From Nemertoderma westbladi (taxonomy: Eukaryota; Xenacoelomorpha; Nemertodermatida; Nemertodermatidae), in the NCBI GenBank assembly GCA_032718475.1, contig JAUCBJ010006956.1, forward strand, positions 117,334-181,333: a DNA stretch of 64,000 bases, in the 5' to 3' direction. Under the pieces are notes generated by a model that made no database searches, was not told where the DNA came from, and was given only the letters and a program-made list of their open reading frames with translations. A program made the translations under genes and the position numbers. Positions 42,380 through 51,718 of the stretch are shown here, in pieces (within the stretch, counting starts at the first letter, position 1; each line of letters begins with the position of its first letter).

Positions 42380-43346
42380 TTATCAATATTATAATTAATT
42401 ATAATTAGGCTAGCGGGCGTCGCTGCCTACCCCTCACGGCCCCCGGACAGTGCAAGATCCTCAGCGCCGATATACTGTTGTCGCGGTGTTTATCGCCAAC
42501 GTAGTAGCTACACAACGACAACAATAACCAGCGCGAGTCACTCCACCGTCCGTCCCAAGGGCTTAGATTGACTTCAGGTTCTCACTGCAGAGTTAGGGCT
42601 ACTTTCACAACTGCAACTAGCTACTGTAAACACACTTTAGTAGCAACATTCACCTATAAACGCACAAACTCCACACAACTGTCACAAAGTGTGCACATTC
42701 GGGCCATTTGTCCGTTAGTCAAGTGCCTTCCAGAATGCCACGTTATTATTATGTATCCTTGGATACTAGCAGTGCGCTATTTATTCCGTATGCTATTCAA
42801 TGGGGCAAGCTTTCTATTGTTCTTTTAACTCACTTCTAATTCTAGCGTGGTTGTTGCTATGGTGACATTATGGAAAGCTAGCAGTAGAATTAGGGTAATT
42901 CTCATGCATACAGATCTGGGATGCTATTTAATAGTAATTCTTTAATTGTCAATATTCCCCTTTATACATGATTTTATGAATTTTATCGGCTATTGACTAT
43001 ATATTGGAGATTCTCGCACACTAATATATTTAATAGGGTGAATCTCCACTCCCATGATCTATTAATTAATGGAATTTTGGGAATGTTATAAATTGTATAA
43101 AATAACAATTTATCAAATTCATGAAAGGATATGAATTTAAATTTATTCCCGTAAATTTTATTATTTAATATTAAATAGGCACAATTTTATTCCAGAGCAG
43201 GTCTGGGGACTAGGATCCTTGATTCTAGGAAATTTGTCCTTTTAAGAGTATCGGTAAGTGTTACGATATCTTAATCGACTAGAATTTTTAAAGGATCTAA
43301 ATTTTAACAGATCTTGATTTATAGATTTTCTCGGTTTACAAAATCC
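42380..43346 (-). other. Non-coding part of the BEL cargo
   Basis: About 1 kb, AT-rich at 42830-43340 and GC-richer at 42400-42560. No supported ORF on either strand. Confidence 0.35.
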
Positions 43347-43532
43347 TTAGTCTCCGGAAACATGTAGTACAGACAGATCTATCACTGGTTTAAATAACTT
43401 CGATTTACTCGTCCGGGTTTTAGGTTTGACTTTCTCCGCTCCCTTGGCTTGTCTAATCTCAGCTGTGGTGAGATGAGGATGAGGATGGCTGTAGCGTATA
43501 GAGCCGCCTTTAACTCCGCTCGAGGAACTCAT
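43347..43532 (-). CDS. Small basic ORF overlapping the end of the pol frame (61 aa)
   Basis: The ATG at 43530-43532 overlaps the pol stop as ATGA. The peptide is basic in its middle (GAEKVKPKTRTSKSKLF). It starts where homology to BEL RNase H ends and is the first ORF of the foreign segment. It is short and may be chance. Confidence 0.3.
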   Translation of the reverse strand: MSSSSGVKGGSIRYSHPHPHLTTAEIRQAKGAEKVKPKTRTSKSKLFKPVIDLSVLHVSGD

Positions 43533-44676
43533 AGCTTGTTGTTTATCAAGGCCTTAGAGGTAACCAAGGCGACTTTAATTCCATCCGGAGTTTCAACTCT
43601 CAGGTAGGCTACTATACCTATTCCCATATCGCTGGCGTCTCCAAACACATGGAGTTGATAGGAATACATGGGGAGAACATGACCAAAATATGAACGGGAA
43701 ATCGTAAAGTTCTCGATGGATGGTAGAGAATCTTCCCATTTCATCCACTTCTTTAGTAGTTCTCCCTTAAGTGGATCGTCCCACGAGTGGTTTTCAAGCC
43801 ACATTTGTTGGACTAAACTCCGAGCAACCAATATAACTGGGCTAATAAATCCCAATGGATCGAAATAAGTGCTCAGGATACTTAGACAAATCCGTTTAGT
43901 TCGAACTGGATTATCTCGCTGTTTTAGATGGAAAAACAGGATATCTCTCTCCGTGTCCCATTTCAAGCCAAGCGTTTTAGTTTCTGGAAGATCGTCCTTG
44001 ATTAGGTCTAGGTCTTTAACTCCTCGGTCTTCTACCGGGATCGATTCCAGAAACTCACGGGAGTTACTAGTGAATTTGGTTAGTCTAAATCCACCACGTT
44101 TCAAACACTCTACCGTTCCCTTGGCAACATCAATGGCTTCTTCCACCGATGGGAGGGACTTTAAATTATCGTCCATATATATATCCCGTTTGATGTTGTC
44201 GATAACCGTTTTAGAGAAGGCGTCTCGGTTGTCATCAGCAGTGGTGCGCACTACTGAACAGGCGTTCGAGGGGCTCGAGATGATTCCGAAAGCCTGGATG
44301 GTCATCCAGTACTCCACAGGTTTTTGGCTGAGGTCTCCTTCAGGCCACCACAGAAATCGTAGGCTGTCTCGATCCCTATCCAGCGCCTTAACTTGTAAGA
44401 ACATGCCTGCTATATCTGAGGCGAAGGCGATCGAATATTGCCGTAATCTTAAGAGTATTCCCAACAAGGATTGGAGTAAGTTGGGTCCCAGCAACAACTC
44501 CGAGTTAAGGGATTGGCCCATGTAAAGGGCGGAGCCGTAAAATACTACCCGAACTTCGTTGGGTTTACTGGGTTTGTGAATGTAATGATGGGTTAAATAA
44601 TACGTTCTCTCAGTTATGGGTGTTTCTTCCGGTACTCGCCCCGCATATCCCTTATCGATGAATTTCTTCAGCTGTG
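43529..44676 (-). CDS. pol: BEL/Pao pol: reverse transcriptase core and N-terminal RNase H
   Basis: The RT palm carries motif A (FASDIAGMFLQV) and the catalytic IYMDDNLKS, followed by LSILSTYFDPLGFISP and the start of RNase H (HVFGDASDMGIGIVAYLR). The frame is open to about 44676, before the first Met at 44521; the N-terminal part of RT lies beyond a nested insertion in 44749-45693. In the plus-strand copy VVFDGS is found where this copy has VVFYGS, a likely damaging change. The frame ends just after VTSKA, so most of RNase H and all of integrase are missing. Confidence 0.88.
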
Positions 44677-44683
44677 TCTTGTA

Positions 44684-44788
44684 TTTTTATTTATTTATTG
44701 ACTAAATGGGGTAAATAATAATATTGAAAGTACGCCACAGGAAAGCCATTAAGTCCAGCAAAAAAAATATACAGTAGTACTACAGTAT
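44684..44788 (-). mobile_element. 5'-truncated LINE tail inserted in the RT region
   Basis: The 105-base insertion reads on the minus strand ...GTGGCGTACTTTCAATATT...AATAAATAAATAAAAA, ending in an A/T-rich tail. TACAA (plus-strand TTGTA) is duplicated at 44679-44683 and 44789-44793. The homologous plus-strand element has no such insertion, and its reading frame is continuous at this point. It separates the RT N-terminus from the palm. Confidence 0.75.
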
Positions 44789-45693
44789 TTGTACATCTCT
44801 TTAGCTGAAGCATTTGCCGTAAGGCGTCGATGTAGTTGCGCAATTCTTTTCTCCGCCAAGGGTCGGTTATTTATAAAATTAGGTTCTCGCTTTCGGAATG
44901 GCAGACCAATTTCATACCTCCCTTGATCTCTAAGGAAACGGGTAGTCGTTGCCTGGATCTGCTTGGCTCTTTCCTCCTCGACTGATAGTGCTTTGTCGTA
45001 GGAATTAGGCTCCACAGCTTCTTGAGTAAAGAATCGTACGGCGTGTTTGTCGCGAATCTTAGCGTTATGTCGATCTATCACTTCATTTAGCTCATCTTCA
45101 TAGTTGAGTTGTCCGCCATGATGGACGAGATTGCAAAGGTGCACTTGGTTTCTCCAAGCTTCACTTTCAGTGAGGAGGTCTATCGTATTTTCCTCGTCAA
45201 ATAGTTGGGTAATATCGTCGTTATCTGAGGAGTATGGTGTTCCCTCAGGTGTGATTTCTCCCTCACTGATTTCTTCTTCCCATTCACTCACCTGGTGCAC
45301 TTGTTCAGTGGGTAATCTTTCCATGAGCTTTCTATGGGAAGGTCCAGTGAAGTACCAACCTACTCTAGTTCTTCCCGCATAGGTTTGCAATGGTTGCGGT
45401 CGATCAGGTCGTTTCTCTAATGTCTCAAGCGCCTCATGCGCATTTTGGCCGATTAAAATTTGCACCCCTGGGTAGTCGGTGTTGAATCTAGGGATATTAT
45501 GTTGCTGGGTAAAATCGTCTTCATCCCAGTTGTAAGGTTCTACTTGGCTGGTAGCAAAGTTCTTTATCGCCACCATTTTTACTGACCTTATACTGTGTTC
45601 TCCTAGTTCGTCTTGGGGAGTCGACAACGCGCCTATATAGTAGTCCGTAGCTACTGTAGATTTCCAAACCTGCATAATTCCTGAAAGGTTCAA
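44749..45693 (-). CDS. pol: BEL/Pao pol: protease C-terminal region and RT N-terminal part
   Basis: The ORF begins where the protease ORF ends, overlapping it by four bases. It has the BEL segment after the protease (MQVWKSTVATDYYIG, VQILIGQNAHEAL), an acidic spacer, and the RT lead-in (FFTQEAVEPNSYDKALS, RYEIGLPFRKREPNF). The true pol sequence stops at about 44789, where the nested LINE tail begins; the last ~12 residues come from the insertion. The 45690-45693 overlap with the preceding ORF reflects a frameshift relative to the plus-strand copy. Confidence 0.8.
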   Translation of the reverse strand: MNLSGIMQVWKSTVATDYYIGALSTPQDELGEHSIRSVKMVAIKNFATSQVEPYNWDEDDFTQQHNIPRFNTDYPGVQILIGQNAHEALETLEKRPDRPQPLQTYAGRTRVGWYFTGPSHRKLMERLPTEQVHQVSEWEEEISEGEITPEGTPYSSDNDDITQLFDEENTIDLLTESEAWRNQVHLCNLVHHGGQLNYEDELNEVIDRHNAKIRDKHAVRFFTQEAVEPNSYDKALSVEEERAKQIQATTTRFLRDQGRYEIGLPFRKREPNFINNRPLAEKRIAQLHRRLTANASAKEMYKYCSTTVYFFCWT

Positions 45694-46706
45694 CTTAGTT
45701 CGGAACTTAGGTTGTCCTGCAAAGATTCTTCGGCTAGTTCTTTATCGATGAACGTTCCTGTGCTGCCGGAGTCCAAGAGTGCGTTGACTATAAAACTCTT
45801 ACTCAATCCATGGACTCTTAGCTGAACTACGGGGAATTCCCGGATTCCGACGTTGGAAGTTGGTGCTTTCCAGGATGGTTGTCGGTCAGGAATAACCGGG
45901 TGCGCTTCGTTATCGGTTTCGGTCTCATACGTAAGCGCTCGATACACCGCGGTTTTTATCAGATAACAGGATTCGTTTTCGTCGGAGAATTCGTCCGTGT
46001 AAAATCCTTCCATCTCAGAACTTTGGTCAGTGTCGTTCACATCACTGAATTGGACATGTAGTTCGGACTCACTTACCTGACTCGGGCTGTTTCTTTCGAA
46101 TTCGGTGTGCAACAAGATATGATGTTTCGCGCCGCACTTAGCACACCTTGCATCAGAGTAACAGGTTCGCCGTTGGTGTCCTTGTCTGAGACAATTATAA
46201 CACAACCGCTTATCCCACATGACATCACGTCTATCTTTTAGGGATTTCTTTAAGAATTCATCACACACACTTAAACGGTGGGGCCTGTCGCACAATGCAC
46301 ATTTTGGTTTGATGTTACTTACTTTACCTTGGGTAATGTTGTGCACACTCGTTCTTTCCTCGGGCTTTCTTCCATGAATTCTCTTAGGAGACGTAGGAGG
46401 AGTTTTTGTTACCTGTTCTCTCCTGTCACTGGTTCGAGACTTAAATTTACTTACGTCTTTAGGTGCTTTGTTGACATAGTAAGATCTTTCGGTGTCTTTC
46501 CCGTTGTTCTCCTCTTGAGAGGTCTGGCTTTCGCCGTCGTCTGTATAACACACTGGTGTTACCTTTCTCCTAGAAACGGGTTTTTCACTTACCTTATTTT
46601 CTGGTGTCTTCTCTCTGGACTGCTTTAGGAGCTGTAATTTTACCTCTCCATCTAAGAATGACATGAGATCAGCCATGGTAGGGTCTCTTCGTTGTTGTTC
46701 CATCAT
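45690..46706 (-). CDS. BEL/Pao gag-pro: CCHC zinc knuckles and aspartic protease
   Basis: A Lys/Ser-rich N-part is followed by two or three Cys/His knuckles (CALCDRPHRLSVCDEF; LCYNCLRQGHQRRTC; CAKCGAKHHILLH) that bind element RNA. The aspartic protease has VVQLRVHG and the active site ALLDSGSTGTFID near residue 315. The order gag-knuckles-protease is standard for BEL/Pao. The first Met lies in MMEQQRRDPTMADLMSF, which in the plus-strand copy is preceded by the gag domain in frame. Confidence 0.88.
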   Translation of the reverse strand: MMEQQRRDPTMADLMSFLDGEVKLQLLKQSREKTPENKVSEKPVSRRKVTPVCYTDDGESQTSQEENNGKDTERSYYVNKAPKDVSKFKSRTSDRREQVTKTPPTSPKRIHGRKPEERTSVHNITQGKVSNIKPKCALCDRPHRLSVCDEFLKKSLKDRRDVMWDKRLCYNCLRQGHQRRTCYSDARCAKCGAKHHILLHTEFERNSPSQVSESELHVQFSDVNDTDQSSEMEGFYTDEFSDENESCYLIKTAVYRALTYETETDNEAHPVIPDRQPSWKAPTSNVGIREFPVVQLRVHGLSKSFIVNALLDSGSTGTFIDKELAEESLQDNLSSELS

Positions 46707-46735
46707 ATATAGAACTCTTTTGTCCCAACGAGTAC

Positions 46736-47413
46736 CTACTCCACCCTTTGGCAGGTAGATGCTACAGCTCCAATAACCATAGAACTCTGATACTGATACT
46801 CATGAGACTTACCTAGCCAATCTAATTGTCTACAAATCTCCTGGATCTCATCGGAAAACTCTATAATCCCGCTGCTAAGAAACTTTCGTGGCGCTACCAA
46901 TTTCGCATACAAATACCTAGCTATGTTATTCCTATTACCATACCTGATGTTTAGTGTATCCCAAACTTGTCTTAATCCATCTGGATGTCCAATAAACTTT
47001 AACGCCATTAACTTGGGAGGTCCTTCCAAGCACTCGATGAGGAATCTAAGCTTCTCTCCGTTAGATAGCACAGAGTTCTGTATGTTATCTTTATAATATT
47101 CATTAAAAGGTAACCATTTCATCTCATCTCCGTTGAACTTGACGATCTCTCCCACCTTTACCGCTTGACGGGCTTCGGTTCTAGCCATTTGACGCGTAAA
47201 ACTTTCTTGGGACATCGTATTATTTAATATCGAGTTATCGGTATATAAATTTCTCGGATTAGGATCAGGTCTATATGGAATATCATTATCAACAGGTTTA
47301 TCGTTACCCTTAATAGGGTTTACTATAGGAGTTTCTACTTCACTAGCAGTATACATGCGTGTAGGCTCCACACCTCGCGCATGAAATACTTCAGACCTAA
47401 CAGGTTGACACAT
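46736..47413 (-). CDS. gag: BEL/Pao gag domain (DUF1759-like)
   Basis: 225 residues starting with ATG 47413. The core KFNGDEMKWLPFNEYYKD, LRFLIECLEGPPKLMALK and VWDTLNIRYGNRNNIARY are characteristic of BEL/Pao gag capsid-like domains. The frame breaks near 46736 (CQRVE) relative to the plus-strand copy, which continues GIVGTHWDKK toward the knuckle region. Confidence 0.88.
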   Translation of the reverse strand: MCQPVRSEVFHARGVEPTRMYTASEVETPIVNPIKGNDKPVDNDIPYRPDPNPRNLYTDNSILNNTMSQESFTRQMARTEARQAVKVGEIVKFNGDEMKWLPFNEYYKDNIQNSVLSNGEKLRFLIECLEGPPKLMALKFIGHPDGLRQVWDTLNIRYGNRNNIARYLYAKLVAPRKFLSSGIIEFSDEIQEICRQLDWLGKSHEYQYQSSMVIGAVASTCQRVE

Positions 47414-47415
47414 TG

Positions 47416-47838
47416 TTACAGGGGGTTATACAAAGGGGTTATACCCCTTTGTATATTTACTAATTTATCGCGTTCTAGCGCGATACTCTGCTGCACTTCT
47501 TGCAGTTCTAACCTACCCTCTCTTACTGTTCCCTTTAACTGCTGCACAGTCCCTTCCATTTCTCGGACGTGCTGGGAGGAACGGATGCGCTGTTCCTCCA
47601 ATTGTCCGAGCAGGAGATCCATCCCCCGCCGTCCCTCATCCACCCACTCGACCGCCGAAGCGGGAGCCACCAACATAGTAGCGGGTAGACGAGGGACGAC
47701 GGGCGATAAATCGTTGATGTATCGCTCGGCGTCCAAGACTGGGACTGTTTCTGCGGCTATTCTATTGGGCACAGGTAATTTAGTACTGTGCAAAGGGAAT
47801 TTAGAGGTAGGTTCTGGAAGTACAGGTGTCTCCATCAC
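47416..47838 (-). CDS. gag: BEL/Pao gag: coiled-coil linker fragment
   Basis: The frame contains PVLPEPTSKFPLHSTKLP and a coiled coil (GQLEEQRIRSSQHVREMEGT, LQEVQQSIALERDKL). The plus-strand copy has the same segments at 59850-60280. The frame closes in a 29-base palindrome (47428-47456, TATACAAAGGGG-ttata-CCCCTTTGTATA) that is missing from the plus copy. Confidence 0.75.
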   Translation of the reverse strand: MMETPVLPEPTSKFPLHSTKLPVPNRIAAETVPVLDAERYINDLSPVVPRLPATMLVAPASAVEWVDEGRRGMDLLLGQLEEQRIRSSQHVREMEGTVQQLKGTVREGRLELQEVQQSIALERDKLVNIQRGITPLYNPL

Positions 47839-47959
47839 CGAAGGGGTGGCTTCGAGAACAGACTTTCTGGCTCATCTACTATAGTAGGGAGTCTTTCTAC
47901 TCTAATAATTTGGTCTGTGGGTTCTGTACTACCTAAGTCTGCGCTAGCTAGTTGCCTTT

Positions 47960-48823
47960 TCACAGCTGGGGGCAAATTAGGCAATTTCTGATGGTGAGGC
48001 GTTCTTCTACGTCTGAGTAACGAGATCCATTTCTTCCACCTTCAGGATCTGTTGTATCGCCTTCATCAGATGATGTAAATCCCTGTCTCTTGGGAGTAGA
48101 TAGACTTATCATCTGCATATCACTAGCTGTTATCTGTTTATTTAAGTAGTCTTGCTTCTCTTGAAGATTTTCCAACTCTAGTTGGGTTGCCTCTTCAGAT
48201 GCCCTCCGTTTTGTTTCTGCCACCGCCATTGCCGCTTTGCTTTCCACTTCTGCAGCTTTTCTTTCTGCTTCTGCAGCTTTTCTTTCCGCTTCTGCAGCTG
48301 CGGCTGCCGCCTTTCTTTCAGCCTCTATCACTGCCGCTGCCGCTTCCTGTCTGTCTTCTATCTGTTTTTTCTTTAGTTGTTCTTCTTGGACCCTAACGAT
48401 GCGGATTCTTTCATCAAATTTAGCTTGATTCGCTGCTAAACTTTCCGCATCTAACGAGTCTAGCACAAATTTGGCTCCCTCACTATTAGGGTGAAGTCCA
48501 GCTAGCCGTCTCCTTAACTCTTTGTCACCTATAAATCGTTGATAGTCTGACAGATAGATATCAATGGCGTCCTTCTTCTGAGGTTTCTCCGATGTCGCTT
48601 CGCTTTCCACCTGAGAAAACGTAGCGTCTGTTGATTCTCCGTGGGTCGAGCGTTCAGTTAGCTGAATTTTCCATTGGGTCGTCCCTTGGACTTTAAGACT
48701 CACCCATTGGAACCAAGTCTTTACAGCAACTTGCAACGACGTGTCCTGGCTTCTCTTCGAGGCTTCCTCAAAGGCCGATAGTATTAGTCGGATTCTTAGG
48801 ATACGTTTTTTTTTAGGTTCCAC
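47960..48823 (-). CDS. gag: BEL/Pao gag: middle region with Ala/Glu-rich coiled coil
   Basis: The frame contains DAIDIYLSDYQRFIGDKELR followed by about 90 residues of Ala-Glu-Arg-Lys repeats (EAERKAAAAAAEAERKAAEA), a long charged helix. The first few residues (up to KPKKKRILR) come from the border of the nested SINE. A frameshift before RRQ/KGN separates it from the next gag fragment. Opposite-strand Cys/Phe-rich frames at 48182-48428 are shadows of the repeats. Confidence 0.75.
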   Translation of the reverse strand: MEPKKKRILRIRLILSAFEEASKRSQDTSLQVAVKTWFQWVSLKVQGTTQWKIQLTERSTHGESTDATFSQVESEATSEKPQKKDAIDIYLSDYQRFIGDKELRRRLAGLHPNSEGAKFVLDSLDAESLAANQAKFDERIRIVRVQEEQLKKKQIEDRQEAAAAVIEAERKAAAAAAEAERKAAEAERKAAEVESKAAMAVAETKRRASEEATQLELENLQEKQDYLNKQITASDMQMISLSTPKRQGFTSSDEGDTTDPEGGRNGSRYSDVEERLTIRNCLICPQL

Positions 48824-49098
48824 CTTGGTGTAGTGGTTGCATTGAATTCACATCTCCTGTAGGTTGTGGGTTCGATCCTCACATGGGCCAGGGCAGTTTT
48901 CGTTTCGGCACGAATGCTTTAAAGGGACCAGCCAGGGCGCATCTCTGCCTTGCATCCTTAAGTGGTAGCTAAATGAGTACTAGAGTTTCCTCTGGGGAGT
49001 AAAGTTCTGGGGGGACCGCACTGGAAATAAGTCGGCAGACTTTGTGCGTAATCCCTGGCCTAGTGGCCGAAGAAAATTTACTTTACTTTACTTTACTT
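48815..49098 (+). mobile_element. tRNA-derived SINE with (TTTAC)n tail nested in gag
   Basis: The head has A-box CTTGGTGTAGTGG and B-box GTGGGTTCGATCCTC, about 40 bases apart as in a tRNA promoter. A ~150-base body contains AAAGGGACCAGCCAGGGC and TAGCTAAATGAGTACTAGAG. The element ends in four TTTAC repeats. The plus-strand BEL copy lacks it (58790-58810). I could not define a target duplication. A fragment of the same family lies at 34716-34826. Confidence 0.85.
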
Positions 49099-49817
49099 CG
49101 AACTTGATAAAGCAGCTCTCCCTGCTCTTGAGGTCCCTGGGGTTGTTGGAACAGTTGTTCCTCTAATCGCTCCAAAGAACTTAAGAATCCCTGTACATAT
49201 CCGGCTGCCGACCTCTTCCACACAGCTGGATCTATAGTGTCCTTTACCACTCCCATCCTGTGTAAGTCCTCCCAGGCAGCTTCCGATAAGTTAAACGGGA
49301 ATCCGGGTCCGGGGAAGTTCCATTGCGTCTCGACAATAGACTTTAGTTCCTCCATTGTGTATCCCGCATAACTGTCCTTGGTCGATCACTTATTACTTCT
49401 CGCCCAATCGATTTGGTGTTCCTCCAACGCAATCAATACCCTAGTGAGTACGGCTGCAGGAAGAATGAGAAGTGGATCCGAATAAACTGCTTCTGCCATC
49501 TTTACTCTGCGCTCGGGTGTCAACTCCACCGTATCTGAACTACTGGAGCTATCGAGCCACTGAGAAATAAGTTCTCGGTTTGGGTGTTGCTGCTGTTTAA
49601 CAGCTGCCTCTTGGTCCCGCTTGACTTGAGCCCGAGTGCCTATGATAGACCTACGGTGCTTTACTAGCCTAGGGTCTGATACTACCACTGAAGGGATGAC
49701 CTTTCTTACAGTAGGAGGGGACTTGAACTTTGGTCTCAAATGTTCGGTACTCCTGTCGGAGTCGCAGACTGTTGTTTCTAGGAGACTATCTGACAGAGTT
49801 TGCTTTGTGTCAGCCAT
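49099..49817 (-). pseudogene. gag: BEL/Pao gag N-terminal region with an in-frame stop
   Basis: ATG 49817 opens 143 residues (SPPTVRKVIPSVVVSDPRLV, then LILPAAVLTRVLIALEEHQ) closed by TGA at 49386. The same frame continues as SYAGYTMEELKSIVETQWNF and on to LYQV, where the SINE begins. The plus-strand copy has AGA at the stop position. Upstream is a ~1.9-kb leader to the 5' LTR. Confidence 0.8.
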
Positions 49818-49859
49818 GTTTGATTGTACAGTTGAATGCCTACTACTATAACGACAGTT

Positions 49860-51718
49860 AAAGAAAGTCTAGTAATTCAGTATCAACTGTTAGCCTAGTA
49901 ATTAATTACCGATATCTTTACTCAATGTAACACGATATATATATAATATATTAGAGTACCGGTATACACTTATAGTATATATATAAGTATTATTACTAAC
50001 TAGGGTTTGTCACAGAATACCGGTATATAATTTCAGCATAAATATATATAAATATACAATAGGCCTACCATAAATACCGGTATACAGTTTACACTTATAG
50101 TATATATAATTATAATTATAGACTAGAATTAATTACAGAATACCGGTATATAATTTCAGCATAAATTGATATAAATAAATATAATAAGCCTACTATAAAT
50201 ACCGGTAATGTCAATTATTTTAGAATAACTGAATTTCTGAATTTTAGGATTACTTTCCTTTACTTTATTACTGTTATTAAGCAGTAGTCCAACTGATATT
50301 AAGACCTAATTGATGTATGACAGGCCTACTATTTTATAAATCAGTTTGAGTTGATTTATAATATATATATACCCTTATAATGGGTTTTTTACAATATTTG
50401 AAATAAATGTTATTATTTCTGGTAAGGAGTCACTACACAGAAGCTGAACGCTCTCAGTGAAGTGCTACTTGTTGGACACTAAAACAAATAATTCTACTTG
50501 ACTAAGTTACTTATTACTACAAATTACGTACAATTACGGGGTGAGATTACAATCTCTAAATAAACACAAAAAATTATATGTACAAATTTTAGGGTAATTT
50601 TACAGGAAATCTACAAACCAGCCTAACAAGGGGTTAGAATTTCTGGTTATTACAACGGACAGGATACTACGGTATTTGAAAATAATAAAGCAGTAGTAAA
50701 TAAATTGCGTTGTCCAGATAAGAAAATACCACCGTCTGACGACTTATAGTCTTTAGCTGTACAGCTCTATAAGTACTACGTTATGTACCCGGAGTGTTCT
50801 TACCTAGAAGTTAATTACCGCAGCCAACCAGAGCTAACGTGCCTATTAACCACTTTACAACACAAATATACCGCCTACACACTAATTACCTTCGGAAAGT
50901 ATTGTACACTAAACCCTAAATTAGGTACAAGTACTTATACAACAAATAACCAGCAGTTAAAAATACTTGTACAGCCAAAAGAACCACGGTATCTGCTGGA
51001 GTGACTAGAGCATAAAATCACCAGTCTTTACCTACGCCAAGCAGCCCTGATGTAGTACCGGGGTTAATTTAACTATAACGGTATGTATAACAAGCACAAT
51101 TACTGTAGGAATAAACTTGGGGAGTTATGTATGTTGCGAATACTCGCATATACTCTGAATAATAAATATTACGCTACCCGTGCAGACTACACAAACAAAA
51201 TACAAACCAAACGCTGGCAGACTACTATCAAGCGTAAATAAACTACAGTATATGCAGACTCCGAAATGGTTAGTTAGTATGCATTCTAACCGAGTAGTAT
51301 GACTTATTCTTTCGGGGGGGATTTACCTTACAGCACTGGATGCCCCCACCTTCCTAACTAGTACTTTATCGGACAAACACTCTACACACACTGCAATCTC
51401 TTCAGACTTAACAAAAGTCAGACAACAATCCAGCCTACAAATTATTTGTACAATTTGAGCGGGCTTAGACCCCTTCTGCTCAATATTACACTTACAAATA
51501 AATAAAACTGACAGAAATAAATAAGCTCTAAAAGAAACAAGGGGTGTACAGTCCCTAATCTCTTAAACAGCCTACCAATATACAATATCACAATCGAAAT
51601 AATACTGGTACCGGTAAGTACCGGTTCGGGTGGTTAGGTAGTTAGGCCTACAGGTTACCGTCCGACCGGTACAGTCGAATTTATTGCCTACGTGCAATCA
51701 AAACATTAAATCTATTAC
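49860..51718 (-). other. Long 5' leader of the BEL element
   Basis: About 1.86 kb between the 5' LTR and gag with no supported ORF. The homologous leader of the plus copy is about 2.0 kb (56075-58084). Just inside the LTR the minus strand reads GTAATAGATTTAATG, and no obvious tRNA primer-binding site starting TGG was recognised. Confidence 0.6.
49957..50199. repeat. Tandem duplication of a ~120-bp AT-rich unit starting TACCGGTAT
   Basis: Two units starting at 49957 and 50075 share ATACCGGTATATAATTTCAG and CACTTATAGTATATATA, and a third partial copy of TACCGGTA starts at 50200. It lies in the BEL leader. Confidence 0.65.

Noticed and set aside
43869-44525. 218-codon plus-strand ORF opposite RT
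   Set aside because: Shadow of the pol frame on the minus strand, which carries the YMDD and RNase H motifs.
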